Shown here: piece after piece, positions 7,705 through 16,059 of the stretch | Layout of the letters: each line of letters starts with the position of its first letter | Position numbering within the stretch: position 1 is the first letter of the stretch | DNA from: Aquimarina agarivorans | GTDB taxonomy: Bacteria > Bacteroidota > Bacteroidia > Flavobacteriales > Flavobacteriaceae | Direction: 5' to 3' | Length of the DNA: 64,000 bases | Assembly (NCBI RefSeq): GCF_000218485.1 | Contig: NZ_AFPB01000174.1 | Span: forward strand, 147,930 to 211,929 | Translations under genes and position numbers: made by a program | The notes under the pieces: generated by a model | Told to the model about the DNA's origin: nothing | What the model saw: the letters and a program-made list of their open reading frames with translations, nothing else | Database searches by the model: none

Positions 7705-10700
7705 GCAATTGTACACTACCGCTATGTATGGTTTTGGAAATTTCTGTTTTACGGCCTGAATAGTTGAGGTTGAGTTCTAAAAACTTGGTGATTTTCTTTT
7801 GTGCAATAAGGTTCCAGGTAAAATTGGTACCTGGTTGTAGCCCATTTAGTAATTGAAATGCTACTGGTGAAAAGGAGTTGCCCTCAAATTCATTTTCAAA
7901 CCAATCAAAGGACCCGGTTAGGGTAGCGTTTTGCTGATTTCCTAAACGGAAGGCGGCAGTAACTTGCCGTTGGTTCAGTTGCTCCGTACCAAAATCCTTA
8001 TTTTCCTTATTAGCCAAAGTATATGCGATAGAAACGCTAGATTGTCCCGAAAATAAATAGGAAACCTTTGGTGTAAATTCATTGGCTTGCAAGGTGTAAT
8101 TTCTGTCAAGGGCATTGTCCACTTCACTTTTTTGATTACTTGCAATAAATTGAGCATCAAAAAGCCAGCTTTCTTTAATTTTATGCATAAAATTAAAGCT
8201 GTGCGAGGTGGTTTCATTGGTTTGGTTTCCCGTGATCAATACGTTATTGGCAGTGGTGTTTAAATAGGTGTAATTGCTGGTGTAATACTGCTTTCCTCTA
8301 TTAAAAAACAGGGAATTCCTAATGTTGGAATTTAAGCCTAAGTCATCCTCACGATCTTTAAAAATATTAAAATTGAGGTTGTTGCTATCTCTTAGGGTTC
8401 TTCGGTCAATGACTAATGAGGTTTGGTTGTAAAAATGAGAAGCCAAACGTTGCCAAGGAATTTTTGATGTGTTCCAGTTGGAAAAATTTAAAGTCAGCTG
8501 CTGGCTTAGTCGATTTTGAAACGTTTTTATAAATACCTGTCGTGGTAAAAGTACCCTAATAAATGTTGCCTGATCAGGGAATGGACTCAATTCAAATTCC
8601 AGTAAATCCTGAATACCATCGTTATTATAATCATTCCAAGTATATAATCCCCGTCCAGCTTCCACTTCTACGTAAGTGAAATCCTGACGTGGTAAGGTGC
8701 CGCTTTGTGTTTCAATTGTAGTATTCCATAAAATTTTATTTTTCCAAAGCTTTTGGCGGTAAAGCAGGCGCGAATTTAAGTTTTTGTCGGTTTCAGTTTC
8801 TCTAAAGTCATTTTGTACCCGATAATTTACAAAAAGTGACAATCGTGTTTTGGAGTTACTAATCAGTTGTGAGTTTAAATAAGCAGTATTTGCAGTGCTT
8901 ACCCGTTGCAATTGCCTATTTTGTATACTATCGTTTACGCGATAACGATAACCAATTTTAGCAAAAACCTTTGTGCTGTCTCCAACACCAGTAAATACCT
9001 CATACGATTGGTAGCGTTGGCTTTTATTGGTAAGTTGATTTGCAATTTTATCAGTTTCCTGATTGTTTTCAACGCCCCATTTACCTCCGTTCCAAAATTT
9101 TTGTTGCGTATAATAAATACCAGTATTGCTGCGTAAAAATGTACTTTTTAAGTTGGTACTGGAGCTATTTAAGGCACTTGACTGCTGCACAAATTGCCAA
9201 TTTTTTAAGCGTAAATTGGTAGCCAGTATGTGTCGGTTTCCAGTGTATTGTTCACCAAAATTTAAGTGCTGAAAGTCGTAATTAATACCTCCAGTTTTTT
9301 GGTGGAAAAAATGAACGCCAATACTGGTTAAAAGTTGATCATCAATCCCAGGAATTAAATTCCAATCCCTGTTAAATTCAATATTGTACAGTCGTTCAAT
9401 AGGTCGGTAGCTTTTTTGTATCCAATGAACACTCGAAATGGCATTAGCATTCCAACCAATGGAATCTTTTCCAAATAAACGCTGACTTATTTTAAATCGG
9501 GCTGCACCGCCATTATTAGCTTCATCATTTATGGATGAAAACAAATTTAGATCATTTGAACTGGCTGCCAACTCAAAATCTAAAAGCGTTTTTTTGTTAG
9601 GGGCGTAGGTTCCCATAAGTACACCAACTTGTAATTTATTTGGAGCTTGTAATTGGGTTATAGGTGCAAAATCACCTTGTGATACTCCATTTACAGGTGG
9701 GATATATTCAAAAATACGATTAGCCACGGCGGTGTTAATTAATTGGTAATCTCCCGAGCCTTGGATTACTCTTGAAAAACGTACTTGAAAAAGGGGTTCA
9801 TTGGGATCGTTTAAGTTGTTGATGTCATCCAGAAATTCGTAAATGGGAGCGGCTTCCGTACCAATGTTTCGGTATAAAATTTTGTTTTCGCCAAAGGTGT
9901 CAGGTACAGCTGAAGGTGCGGTCATTAAGCTTTGCTCATCACCAGCTTCGGATAATACGCGCTTTTGTTCGTTACTTAAATCTTGTTGGAGTGTTTGGTT
10001 TTTAAGGTCATTTTCCGAGTACACAAAGGCTTCTAATGCTAGTTTTTCAGAGGTAAGTTTAGCGCCACCCAACCCAAAAATACGGGCAAAATTCCGTTGC
10101 GAGGTTTGGTATTCCACAATAATACGCATATCGGTAGTAATGGGATAGGTAGGATTAAAGCGTACCTCGCCAGCATTGTAATCAATGACATAATCATTGT
10201 TTTCGCCACGTTTTAATAGCAGTCCATTAACATAAACACGCTCGCTGCCCGATATGATAAGCACAAATAACTCGCCATTTTGTCCAATTAGTTTGTAGGG
10301 ACCTTGATTTCCTTCCTGTCCGTCAATTTCACTACGGTTGTATTGCCCGCGGACCAATGCTCCTGAGGCGTAAGCCGTGGTCTCGGTTGTAGCTCCACTA
10401 AAAGTAGCGTTTACCGATAAACCTTGTAATTTTTTTGAAAATGTAGCAAATACACTTTGAGTGTTTGTTAATTGAATATCTCCAGCGCGAATGCCCCATT
10501 TTTTTCCGGTGAGTTCAATAAAAATCTGATCAAATTCATCAATACTTTGCGAGTAACCGCCTTCTTGTATGGGGATATTGGAATCTTGTAGTGATGCTTT
10601 TAAGGTAATTCCTTCGCTTAATTGACCCGAAATTTGCAAATCCAGCTCCGAATTAAATACCGAGTTTTGGTTGTTGCCCACTGTAATCCCCCGGGAAATA

Positions 10701-11104
10701 CTTCCGTTTGTGGATAACCCATTAAATAGTTCAAATGAACTTTTATAATTTGGTTGGTTAAGCTGGTATAATTTTTTTGACCTGTTGTTTTTAGGGATAA
10801 TAAGAGATGGATCTAAATTTTGATATTTTTTAGTCACAAAATTTGGGTACCTAAAGTAAGTTACCTGAACAGAATCGGTATTTATACTCCTGCTATTTAA
10901 ATAGAGTTTCGCTTTCGCGAAGTTTATTTTATAATTAGTAGTATCAATGGGCTTCAAATTTTTGTCAACAAGTTTAAACCCGAATTTTTGAATACTTAAA
11001 CTATCCAATTGAATTGAATCAGATACCTTTAGAAACCGTTTTTGTACAATTCCAGAAGCTATTTGGCCGTAACCAACACCAAATAGCCCTAAAAAAAACA
11101 GCAA
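7691..11104 (-). CDS. large uncharacterised outer-membrane beta-barrel protein
   Basis: A 1137-residue protein of a Bacteroidetes family I know only as uncharacterised outer-membrane proteins. Visible features: a hydrophobic N-terminus ending GVGYGQ, the family-like motifs GSISRGITVGNNQN and SLQDSNIPIQEGGYSQSIDE around residues 130-190, an Ig/OB-like linker near YVNGLLLKRGENNDYVIDYN, then about 700 residues of alternating hydrophobic strands ending RAFF, a C-terminal Phe typical of barrels. The start given is TTG and gives a signal peptide without its basic end. An ATG at 11120-11118 is one base out of frame across the A8 run 11103-11110; dropping one A yields MRGLFLLFFLGLFGVGYG, an ideal signal peptide. 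So the gene is either phase-variable at that run or the run is miscounted. Function unknown. Confidence 0.75.
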   Translation of the reverse strand: MLFFLGLFGVGYGQIASGIVQKRFLKVSDSIQLDSLSIQKFGFKLVDKNLKPIDTTNYKINFAKAKLYLNSRSINTDSVQVTYFRYPNFVTKKYQNLDPSLIIPKNNRSKKLYQLNQPNYKSSFELFNGLSTNGSISRGITVGNNQNSVFNSELDLQISGQLSEGITLKASLQDSNIPIQEGGYSQSIDEFDQIFIELTGKKWGIRAGDIQLTNTQSVFATFSKKLQGLSVNATFSGATTETTAYASGALVRGQYNRSEIDGQEGNQGPYKLIGQNGELFVLIISGSERVYVNGLLLKRGENNDYVIDYNAGEVRFNPTYPITTDMRIIVEYQTSQRNFARIFGLGGAKLTSEKLALEAFVYSENDLKNQTLQQDLSNEQKRVLSEAGDEQSLMTAPSAVPDTFGENKILYRNIGTEAAPIYEFLDDINNLNDPNEPLFQVRFSRVIQGSGDYQLINTAVANRIFEYIPPVNGVSQGDFAPITQLQAPNKLQVGVLMGTYAPNKKTLLDFELAASSNDLNLFSSINDEANNGGAARFKISQRLFGKDSIGWNANAISSVHWIQKSYRPIERLYNIEFNRDWNLIPGIDDQLLTSIGVHFFHQKTGGINYDFQHLNFGEQYTGNRHILATNLRLKNWQFVQQSSALNSSSTNLKSTFLRSNTGIYYTQQKFWNGGKWGVENNQETDKIANQLTNKSQRYQSYEVFTGVGDSTKVFAKIGYRYRVNDSIQNRQLQRVSTANTAYLNSQLISNSKTRLSLFVNYRVQNDFRETETDKNLNSRLLYRQKLWKNKILWNTTIETQSGTLPRQDFTYVEVEAGRGLYTWNDYNNDGIQDLLEFELSPFPDQATFIRVLLPRQVFIKTFQNRLSQQLTLNFSNWNTSKIPWQRLASHFYNQTSLVIDRRTLRDSNNLNFNIFKDREDDLGLNSNIRNSLFFNRGKQYYTSNYTYLNTTANNVLITGNQTNETTSHSFNFMHKIKESWLFDAQFIASNQKSEVDNALDRNYTLQANEFTPKVSYLFSGQSSVSIAYTLANKENKDFGTEQLNQRQVTAAFRLGNQQNATLTGSFDWFENEFEGNSFSPVAFQLLNGLQPGTNFTWNLIAQKKITKFLELNLNYSGRKTEISKTIHSGSVQLRAFF

Positions 11105-11387
11105 AAAAAAGTCCTCGCATACCCTTCAAATCTACATCATTTTGTAGTTATACCGTTTCTGAAATTAAATTTCCCGTGTAAAATGGTTTTTTTGCTTGCT
11201 GCTTCACACCATTGCTAGGGCTACGCTTGTATTTTCATTTGTTGTGCAAGAAAAAACCTAATTTTTGGTTGAGCGATTCAAAATCAGAATTGGTATTAAA
11301 ACGGAACAAGTTATTCATATTGCATAAATATCCATCAAATTAATTTTCAAAAAGGAATTAAAATTACGATAAAATAGGAAACACGAT

Positions 11388-12950
11388 TTAAAACATTTCC
11401 ACCTGATGTGCCGATTTTAATAAGTCATTTACGGTTTTTACGGGGTTAAATGTGGTTAAAGGTACTTCAATAAAAATACTAATCCATTTAGCCATAGCTC
11501 CGTTCCACAAACCGGGTAATTCCAGTGCTTTTATCTGCTTTCCATTGATGGATTTTGCGGTAATAAAGCCTGATTTAGGATCTACATAATTTAGTAAATT
11601 AAATTTTTCGCCTTTGTAATTTTTCATACCGCAAACTAAATCCACTGGATTAAAGTGAGTGGCTTGTTGCATAATTTTATGTTGTCGGGAATCTTGCTTG
11701 TCAATTTGAGCACTTTCAATAATTTGTAATTCCGAACGCCCACGTTCATTTTTAATCCAGAAAGGTCCTCCACCAGGTTCTCCTTCATTCAGTACCATAC
11801 CACATACACGGATTGGTCTATCTAAAACTTCTAACAAATATTCTTGCTTGTATTTTTCCGAAAATTTCTCAAAATCAACTGGCATGTCAATATTTAGTTC
11901 CTCGGTAAGAAAAGTGCTGATATTTAATAGTTCTTCCTCGTCAGGGATTTCCTTTTCAATAGTTTCTAAAATAGAAAAAACTTGATTTTGTATGGCTAAT
12001 AATTTTCCCGCCAAGGCTTTTTTATAAATTGTCAATTCATCCTGATACTTACGTACAACTACATTGTCAATATTTTTAATAAAAACCAAATCACCATCAA
12101 TATCGTTTAGGTTTTCAATTAAAGCTCCGTGACCGCCTGGTCTAAACAAAATAGAACCGTCGGCTAAACGGAAGGGATTGTTTTCCATATCCACAGCAAC
12201 AGTATCTGTAAATTCTTTTTGGGTGGAATAGGAAATTTCAAAAGTGGTTTTTGTTTTTTGCTCCACAATTTTCCGAACACGTTCAAATTCATTTTTAAAG
12301 CCCAAAAGATGCTCTTTGGATACTGTAAAATGCAAGGCAGCCTTTCCGTTGATGGCAGTGTAACTTGCAGCTTCATGCAAATGTTCGCCAAAGGCAGTAG
12401 TAATGGTATTTTTATATTTATGAAAAGGCAATAATCCTTTTGGGTAGCCGCCGTAATTTAGTCCGCCACCATTTTTTAGCATTGTTTTTACAAAAGCATA
12501 TAACTGTTCACCTTCGGAATAATCATCAAAGCGCGGGTGTTTCTTTTTTGTGGCTTCAAAAACAATTTTATAAAAAGGTAATTTTTCGAGTCCAATTAAA
12601 AACAAGCGTATGGCAGTTGCTTTTTCGTGATTTAGGTAGGAGTTTAAACTTTCCTTGGTATAATCGTAATTATCTAAAAATTTGAATAATTCCTTAAACA
12701 TACGCGTAGCGGCACCCGAGGCAGGTACAAATTTAACTACATGTAGTTTTGTGATTTGACGGTCGTATATTTTAGAAAGTTCTAATAATTCTCCAGTATC
12801 AAAACTAGTAATTCCGTTGTTAAGCCTTGCGGCTTCTCTTAGTGTAACAAAGGGAATTTCATTTTTAAAGATTTCAATTTGTTGGGCTACATGCTCAACG
12901 GTTAATCCTTTGTTTTTGATTTGTTTAATATCAGCTTCTGTAATTTTCAC
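11388..12950 (-). CDS. DUF4301 family protein
   Basis: A 520-residue cytosolic protein matching DUF4301 over its length: KFVPASGAATRMFKELF (about 58-74), GGLNYGGYPKGLLPFHKY, LFRPGGHGALIENLND and RVCGMVLNEGEPGGGPFW. The SGAATRMF loop and the PGGHGALI motif resemble UDP-sugar pyrophosphorylase-type nucleotidyltransferases (GGxGTRLG and PPGHGD), so a nucleotidyltransferase fold is a reasonable inference, with unknown substrate. It stands alone between the barrel protein and the phosphopantetheinyl transferase, on the same strand as both. The ATG start has no competing upstream start in frame. Confidence 0.85.
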   Translation of the reverse strand: MKITEADIKQIKNKGLTVEHVAQQIEIFKNEIPFVTLREAARLNNGITSFDTGELLELSKIYDRQITKLHVVKFVPASGAATRMFKELFKFLDNYDYTKESLNSYLNHEKATAIRLFLIGLEKLPFYKIVFEATKKKHPRFDDYSEGEQLYAFVKTMLKNGGGLNYGGYPKGLLPFHKYKNTITTAFGEHLHEAASYTAINGKAALHFTVSKEHLLGFKNEFERVRKIVEQKTKTTFEISYSTQKEFTDTVAVDMENNPFRLADGSILFRPGGHGALIENLNDIDGDLVFIKNIDNVVVRKYQDELTIYKKALAGKLLAIQNQVFSILETIEKEIPDEEELLNISTFLTEELNIDMPVDFEKFSEKYKQEYLLEVLDRPIRVCGMVLNEGEPGGGPFWIKNERGRSELQIIESAQIDKQDSRQHKIMQQATHFNPVDLVCGMKNYKGEKFNLLNYVDPKSGFITAKSINGKQIKALELPGLWNGAMAKWISIFIEVPLTTFNPVKTVNDLLKSAHQVEMF

Positions 12951-13017
12951 TGTAGTTGGTATTTAATATCTGCGTGCAATATAAGTATTCAAAACAAAAA
13001 ACAGGTACTCATTTGCT

Positions 13018-13641
13018 TCAGAAAGTATAAACACATGTGAAATCCTCAAATTCAAGATAAAAGACATCAAAAAAGTCAATTTCTTCATTAAAATGAACAC
13101 TTGCACGGGTAAAAAGTGGTTCAGAACTAAAAGGAGCAATTTCAATATGTTGTTTAAAACTGAGGCCTTGCTGGCCATAAATTTTGTAAATAGCCTCTTT
13201 AGCTCCCCAAATAACGGTTAAAAATTTCACATCGTTTTGCATTGATTTTAGCCATTCACGCTCCTTGTCACAAATAAATTTTTTGGCTATACTTTCAATT
13301 TTAGGGCGTTGTTTTTCAATGTCAATTCCTACTGGTTTGGCGCTCAAAATAATTGCGGCAAATTGATGCGAGTGCGTAATGGATATAAAAACACCATCGC
13401 TCAACTCAGGTTTTCCAACTTTAGTGTAGGTTAAATCCTGATCTGTATATTGAGCAATAGCCAGCAAATGGCGCACACTCAAATATGCTTTACGGTGCAT
13501 TTCCGATTTCATTGCTTGTATGCGGTTAGTAGAGTTTTTTCCTAATGAAATCCCTTGGGTAAGCTCACTTTCACTTTCGGTAATTTTCCAAATTAGGATG
13601 TGCGTTTCATTATCTACGGCAATGCTTTTGTAAAGTGGCAT
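13018..13641 (-). CDS. 4'-phosphopantetheinyl transferase superfamily protein
   Basis: A 207-residue Sfp-type phosphopantetheinyl transferase, transferring phosphopantetheine from CoA to carrier-protein serines. Visible motifs: GKPEL with ISITHSH (about 76-92), the Mg-binding VGIDIE (Asp107, Glu109) and the WGAKEAIYK signature (145-153; Glu149, Lys153). I chose the ATG at 13641; a longer frame to 13719 would run through the divergent ahcY promoter and leader and has no family support. It is divergent from ahcY with about 135 nt between starts. No polyketide or NRPS genes are near, so acyl carrier protein is the likely substrate. Confidence 0.85.
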   Translation of the reverse strand: MPLYKSIAVDNETHILIWKITESESELTQGISLGKNSTNRIQAMKSEMHRKAYLSVRHLLAIAQYTDQDLTYTKVGKPELSDGVFISITHSHQFAAIILSAKPVGIDIEKQRPKIESIAKKFICDKEREWLKSMQNDVKFLTVIWGAKEAIYKIYGQQGLSFKQHIEIAPFSSEPLFTRASVHFNEEIDFFDVFYLEFEDFTCVYTF

Positions 13642-13670
13642 GAGTATAAGCTGTTTTAGTCTGTATTTTG

Positions 13671-13678
13671 TAACTTTG
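13671..13678 (+). promoter_or_regulatory. -7 promoter element TAACTTTG of ahcY
   Basis: TAACTTTG matches TAnnTTTG exactly and is about 100 nt before the ahcY ATG. A transcription start near 13684 would leave a leader of roughly 95 nt that contains the nested hairpin described separately. Confidence 0.55.
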
Positions 13679-13683
13679 CACTT

Positions 13684-13736
13684 CTTAAAAACGGAAACAC
13701 ACCCTTTGGGAGGTGTCAATTTTTAAGTGCACAAAG
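13684..13736 (+). promoter_or_regulatory. structured 5' leader of ahcY, candidate cis-regulatory RNA
   Basis: CTTAAAAA (13684-13691) pairs with TTTTTAAG (13720-13727). Nested inside are ACAC/GTGT (13697-13700 with 13713-13716) and CCC/GGG (13702-13704 with 13708-13710), separated by an A/AG internal loop and closed by a TTT triloop. The compact two-helix form upstream of S-adenosylhomocysteine hydrolase suggests a regulatory RNA. I cannot match it to a known SAM or SAH riboswitch class. Confidence 0.35.
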
Positions 13737-13777
13737 TAAGTCAAAAATAGTTATACGACTAACAAAAACAAAAATCT

Positions 13778-15094
13778 ATGAGTACTACCGCAACACCATA
13801 CGTAGCCCACAAAGTAAAAGATATTTCCTTAGCAGACTGGGGGCGTAAAGAAATTGAATTAGCTGAAGCTGAAATGCCAGGTTTAATGTCCTTGCGTGAA
13901 GAATATAAAGATGAGCAGCCTTTAAAAGGAGCACGTATTGCAGGATGTTTACATATGACTATCCAAACTGCCGTACTTATTGAAACTTTAATTGCGCTTG
14001 GCGCAGAAGTGACTTGGAGTAGTTGTAATATTTTTTCAACTCAAGATCAAGCGGCTGCGGCTATCGCTGCGGCAGGAATACCAGTGTATGCTTGGAAAGG
14101 AATGAATGAAGAGGAATTTGACTGGTGTATTGAGCAAACACTTTTTTTTGGTGAAGATAGAAAGCCACTAAACATGATTTTGGATGATGGAGGTGATTTA
14201 ACAAATATGGTACTGGACCGTTACCCAGAATTGGTTGGGGATATCAAAGGATTGTCAGAAGAGACTACCACGGGCGTACATCGTTTATACGAGCGTGTTA
14301 AAAATGGTACGCTACCAATGCCAGCCATTAATGTAAATGACTCAGTTACTAAATCAAAATTTGATAACAAATACGGATGTCGTGAAAGTGCCGTAGATGC
14401 AATCCGTAGAGCTACCGACATCATGTTAGCAGGTAAACGTGTTGTTGTTGCAGGTTATGGTGATGTAGGTAAAGGTACTGCGGCTTCATTTAGTGGAGCG
14501 GGTGCTATTGTTACGGTTACTGAAATTGATCCAATTTGTGCATTACAAGCAGCTATGGATGGATATGAGGTGAAAAAGATGGAAACTATTATCCCAAATG
14601 CAGATATTGTAATTACAACTACAGGGAATAAAGATATTATTCTTGAAAAGCATTTCCGTGCCATGAAGGATAAAACTATAGTATGCAACATTGGTCATTT
14701 TGATAATGAAATTGATATGGCCTGGTTAAATGGCGCTTATGGAAATACCAAAGATGAAATTAAGCCTCAGGTAGATAAATATACTATTGACGGTAAAGAT
14801 ATTATTGTTTTAGCTGAAGGGCGTTTAGTAAACTTAGGTTGTGCTACTGGTCATCCAAGTTTTGTAATGAGTAATTCATTTACTAACCAAACTTTAGCGC
14901 AATTGGAACTGTGGAATAACTCAGCTGCGTATAAAAATGAAGTGTACATGTTGCCAAAGCATTTGGATGAAAAGGTAGCGCGTTTGCATTTAAAACGTTT
15001 AGGTGTGGAGCTGGAAGAATTAAGACCAGATCAAGCTGAATATATAGGCGTAACCGTAGAGGGACCTTTTAAACCTGAATACTATAGGTATTAA
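13778..15094 (+). CDS. ahcY: adenosylhomocysteinase (S-adenosylhomocysteine hydrolase)
   Basis: Reversible NAD-dependent cleavage of S-adenosylhomocysteine to adenosine and homocysteine, removing the inhibitory product of methyl transfer. The 438-residue length is normal. Visible motifs: [45 protein letters not shown], the NAD-binding [11 protein letters not shown], and the C-terminal PFKPEYYRY. It has its own promoter and structured leader and is closed by an intrinsic terminator at 15121-15151, so it is probably monocistronic. No insertion or missing catalytic segment is seen. Confidence 0.98.
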   Translation: MSTTATPYVAHKVKDISLADWGRKEIELAEAEMPGLMSLREEYKDEQPLKGARIAGCLHMTIQTAVLIETLIALGAEVTWSSCNIFSTQDQAAAAIAAAGIPVYAWKGMNEEEFDWCIEQTLFFGEDRKPLNMILDDGGDLTNMVLDRYPELVGDIKGLSEETTTGVHRLYERVKNGTLPMPAINVNDSVTKSKFDNKYGCRESAVDAIRRATDIMLAGKRVVVAGYGDVGKGTAASFSGAGAIVTVTEIDPICALQAAMDGYEVKKMETIIPNADIVITTTGNKDIILEKHFRAMKDKTIVCNIGHFDNEIDMAWLNGAYGNTKDEIKPQVDKYTIDGKDIIVLAEGRLVNLGCATGHPSFVMSNSFTNQTLAQLELWNNSAAYKNEVYMLPKHLDEKVARLHLKRLGVELEELRPDQAEYIGVTVEGPFKPEYYRY

Positions 15095-15120
15095 TTGATT
15101 GTTTGAAAAGTAAATTTGTT

Positions 15121-15151
15121 AAAGGCTGTCTAATTTTAGATAGCCTTTTTT
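15121..15151 (+). terminator. intrinsic terminator of ahcY
   Basis: AAAGGCTGTCT (15121-15131) pairs with AGATAGCCTTT (15138-15148), with a short AT loop, followed by a run of T. It lies 27 nt after the ahcY stop. Confidence 0.9.
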
Positions 15152-15247
15152 GATGTACATAATACGCAGTCATGATCTAGGAGGGCGGAATTTATTATGG
15201 GGTTTTGAAATTGCCAATCACTAGTTTTTCAAAATAGCACTTACCTA

Positions 15248-15460
15248 TTAATCGCTTTTCCCACAATCAAGTATTGGGTCAGTCAATAACGCCTTCATTT
15301 TTTGCCTACCGAAAAGATGTTTTGATTTGTTACGAAGATCTCTAATAACTTCTTGATTTTTATTGGAGTAAAGTAAAATCAGCAGCAGTGCTAAAATAAA
15401 ACCTGAAATAAAAGGATAATGAATACTTAGTTTATTGTAAAAAAATAAGAAACTAAGTAT
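15248..15460 (-). other. antisense open frame without a start codon, possible gene remnant
   Basis: Between the ahcY terminator and the RiPP precursor promoter the minus strand keeps one frame open for about 70 codons. It reads as a membrane segment (ISGFILALLLILLYSNKNQE) followed by a basic tail (LRNKSKHLFGRQK) and ends CGKSD before TAA. There is no ATG, GTG or TTG upstream in frame. It may be the 3' end of a lost gene or chance. The remainder of 15152-15421 shows no other gene. Confidence 0.2.
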
Positions 15461-15461
15461 T
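15422..15461 (+). promoter_or_regulatory. 12-bp perfect inverted repeat upstream of the RiPP precursor
   Basis: AATACTTAGTTT (15422-15433) and AAACTAAGTATT (15450-15461) are exact inverted copies 16 nt apart, just upstream of the precursor promoter. Candidate operator or upstream transcript end; no T-tract follows, so an operator is favoured. Confidence 0.45.
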
Positions 15462-15472
15462 TACACTTAGAA

Positions 15473-15487
15473 ATCATGTTTCATGAT
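15473..15487 (+). promoter_or_regulatory. ATC-N9-GAT palindrome, candidate LysR-type operator
   Basis: ATCATG-TTT-CATGAT is a perfect palindrome and fits the LysR-family box ATC-N9-GAT (T-N11-A). It lies immediately upstream of the -7 element of the precursor gene. The locus carries a LysR-type regulator at 24167-25024; the link is inferred. Confidence 0.5.
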
Positions 15488-15491
15488 GAAA

Positions 15492-15499
15492 TATATTTG
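15492..15499 (+). promoter_or_regulatory. -7 promoter element TATATTTG of the RiPP precursor
   Basis: Exact TAnnTTTG match, 39 nt upstream of the precursor ATG. A weak TTAG sits about 21 nt upstream in the -33 position. The predicted leader is about 33 nt. Confidence 0.6.
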
Positions 15500-15537
15500 A
15501 GGTGTAAATAATTTATTAATTTTTAAATTTTATCATT

Positions 15538-15657
15538 ATGAAAAATGCTAAAACAATCAGTGCTTACTCTTCTATGCAAGGAGTAGCAGTAGTAGAGGGA
15601 TTCGACAACACTTTAGTAGCTGGGGCTTGTAGCTCAAGTTCAAGCTGTTGTGGTTAA
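15538..15657 (+). CDS. RiPP (TOMM/LAP-type) precursor peptide, 39 aa
   Basis: A 39-residue peptide. The leader-like part (MKNAKTISAYSSMQGVAVVE, then GFDNTLVAG) has few Cys and is amphipathic; the C-terminal core ACSSSSSCCG (residues 30-39) consists almost only of residues that a YcaO cyclodehydratase can turn into azolines: Cys31, Ser32-36, Cys37 and Cys38, ending in Gly. A cut after the VAG at residues 27-29 would be natural. It has its own promoter and is followed by two hairpins, then by genes for the leader-binding protein, YcaO and SagB enzymes on the same strand. That context, the position and the core composition together make this a precursor; no single one would. The 40-codon length explains why it is easily missed. 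The absence of lanthipeptide- or thiopeptide-type dehydratases favours a linear azol(in)e peptide. Confidence 0.85.
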   Translation: MKNAKTISAYSSMQGVAVVEGFDNTLVAGACSSSSSCCG

Positions 15658-15658
15658 G

Positions 15659-15682
15659 ATTATCTAGTAATTAGATAATTTT
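15659..15682 (+). terminator. hairpin directly after the precursor gene
   Basis: ATTATCTA (15659-15666) pairs with TAGATAAT (15672-15679) across GTAAT, followed by three T, two bases after the precursor stop. Probably a partial terminator or 3'-stabilising structure. Confidence 0.45.
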
Positions 15683-15690
15683 CACTGAAT

Positions 15691-15729
15691 TAATTGTGCT
15701 ATTGAAGTCTAATTTCAATAGTACAATTA
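15691..15729 (+). terminator. 16-bp hairpin between precursor and biosynthetic genes
   Basis: TAATTGTGCTATTGAA (15691-15706) pairs with TTCAATAGTACAATTA (15714-15729), 15 Watson-Crick pairs and one G-U, with a 7-nt loop. There is no clear T-tract, so it could be an attenuator or RNA-stability element that keeps precursor mRNA in excess of enzyme mRNA. The rest of the 15730-16059 gap shows no gene: only trivially short frames. Confidence 0.45.
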
Positions 15730-16059
15730 TAAAAATCAAAGTGTACAAATTAGTTACAAGTACATATTAAAACTTTGACTCAAAAAAAAACTTTACTTAT
15801 TGATGCAAGATAAAACAATATTTTAACAACTTACTATACTGTATTCTTATGAATAAAAAGCCTTAATGTGGTTGTTGAAAAATGTATTAGCAATAGCATA
15901 AATTTTACCATAGAAGCCGTTGATTTTAAGTTTTCTTATTTTAAATAAACGCTATATGGAGTAAAAATACCTTTATGTGGCAGTCAATTAGTCTTTTCAG
16001 ATTAGTGATAACAAATAATAGTCAATTGAATACATCCACAAATCCTTAATAAACATAAG

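Noticed and set aside
7480..7716. Minus-strand 78-codon frame with a 13-residue repeat (ERFFEKSIDDLHL twice)
   Set aside because: It arises from the 39-bp duplication read in a different frame from the barrel gene and runs through the terminator hairpin; no promoter or family.
13642..13719. N-terminal extension of the phosphopantetheinyl transferase to 13719
   Set aside because: It overlaps the divergent ahcY promoter and leader; the family begins near the ATG at 13641.
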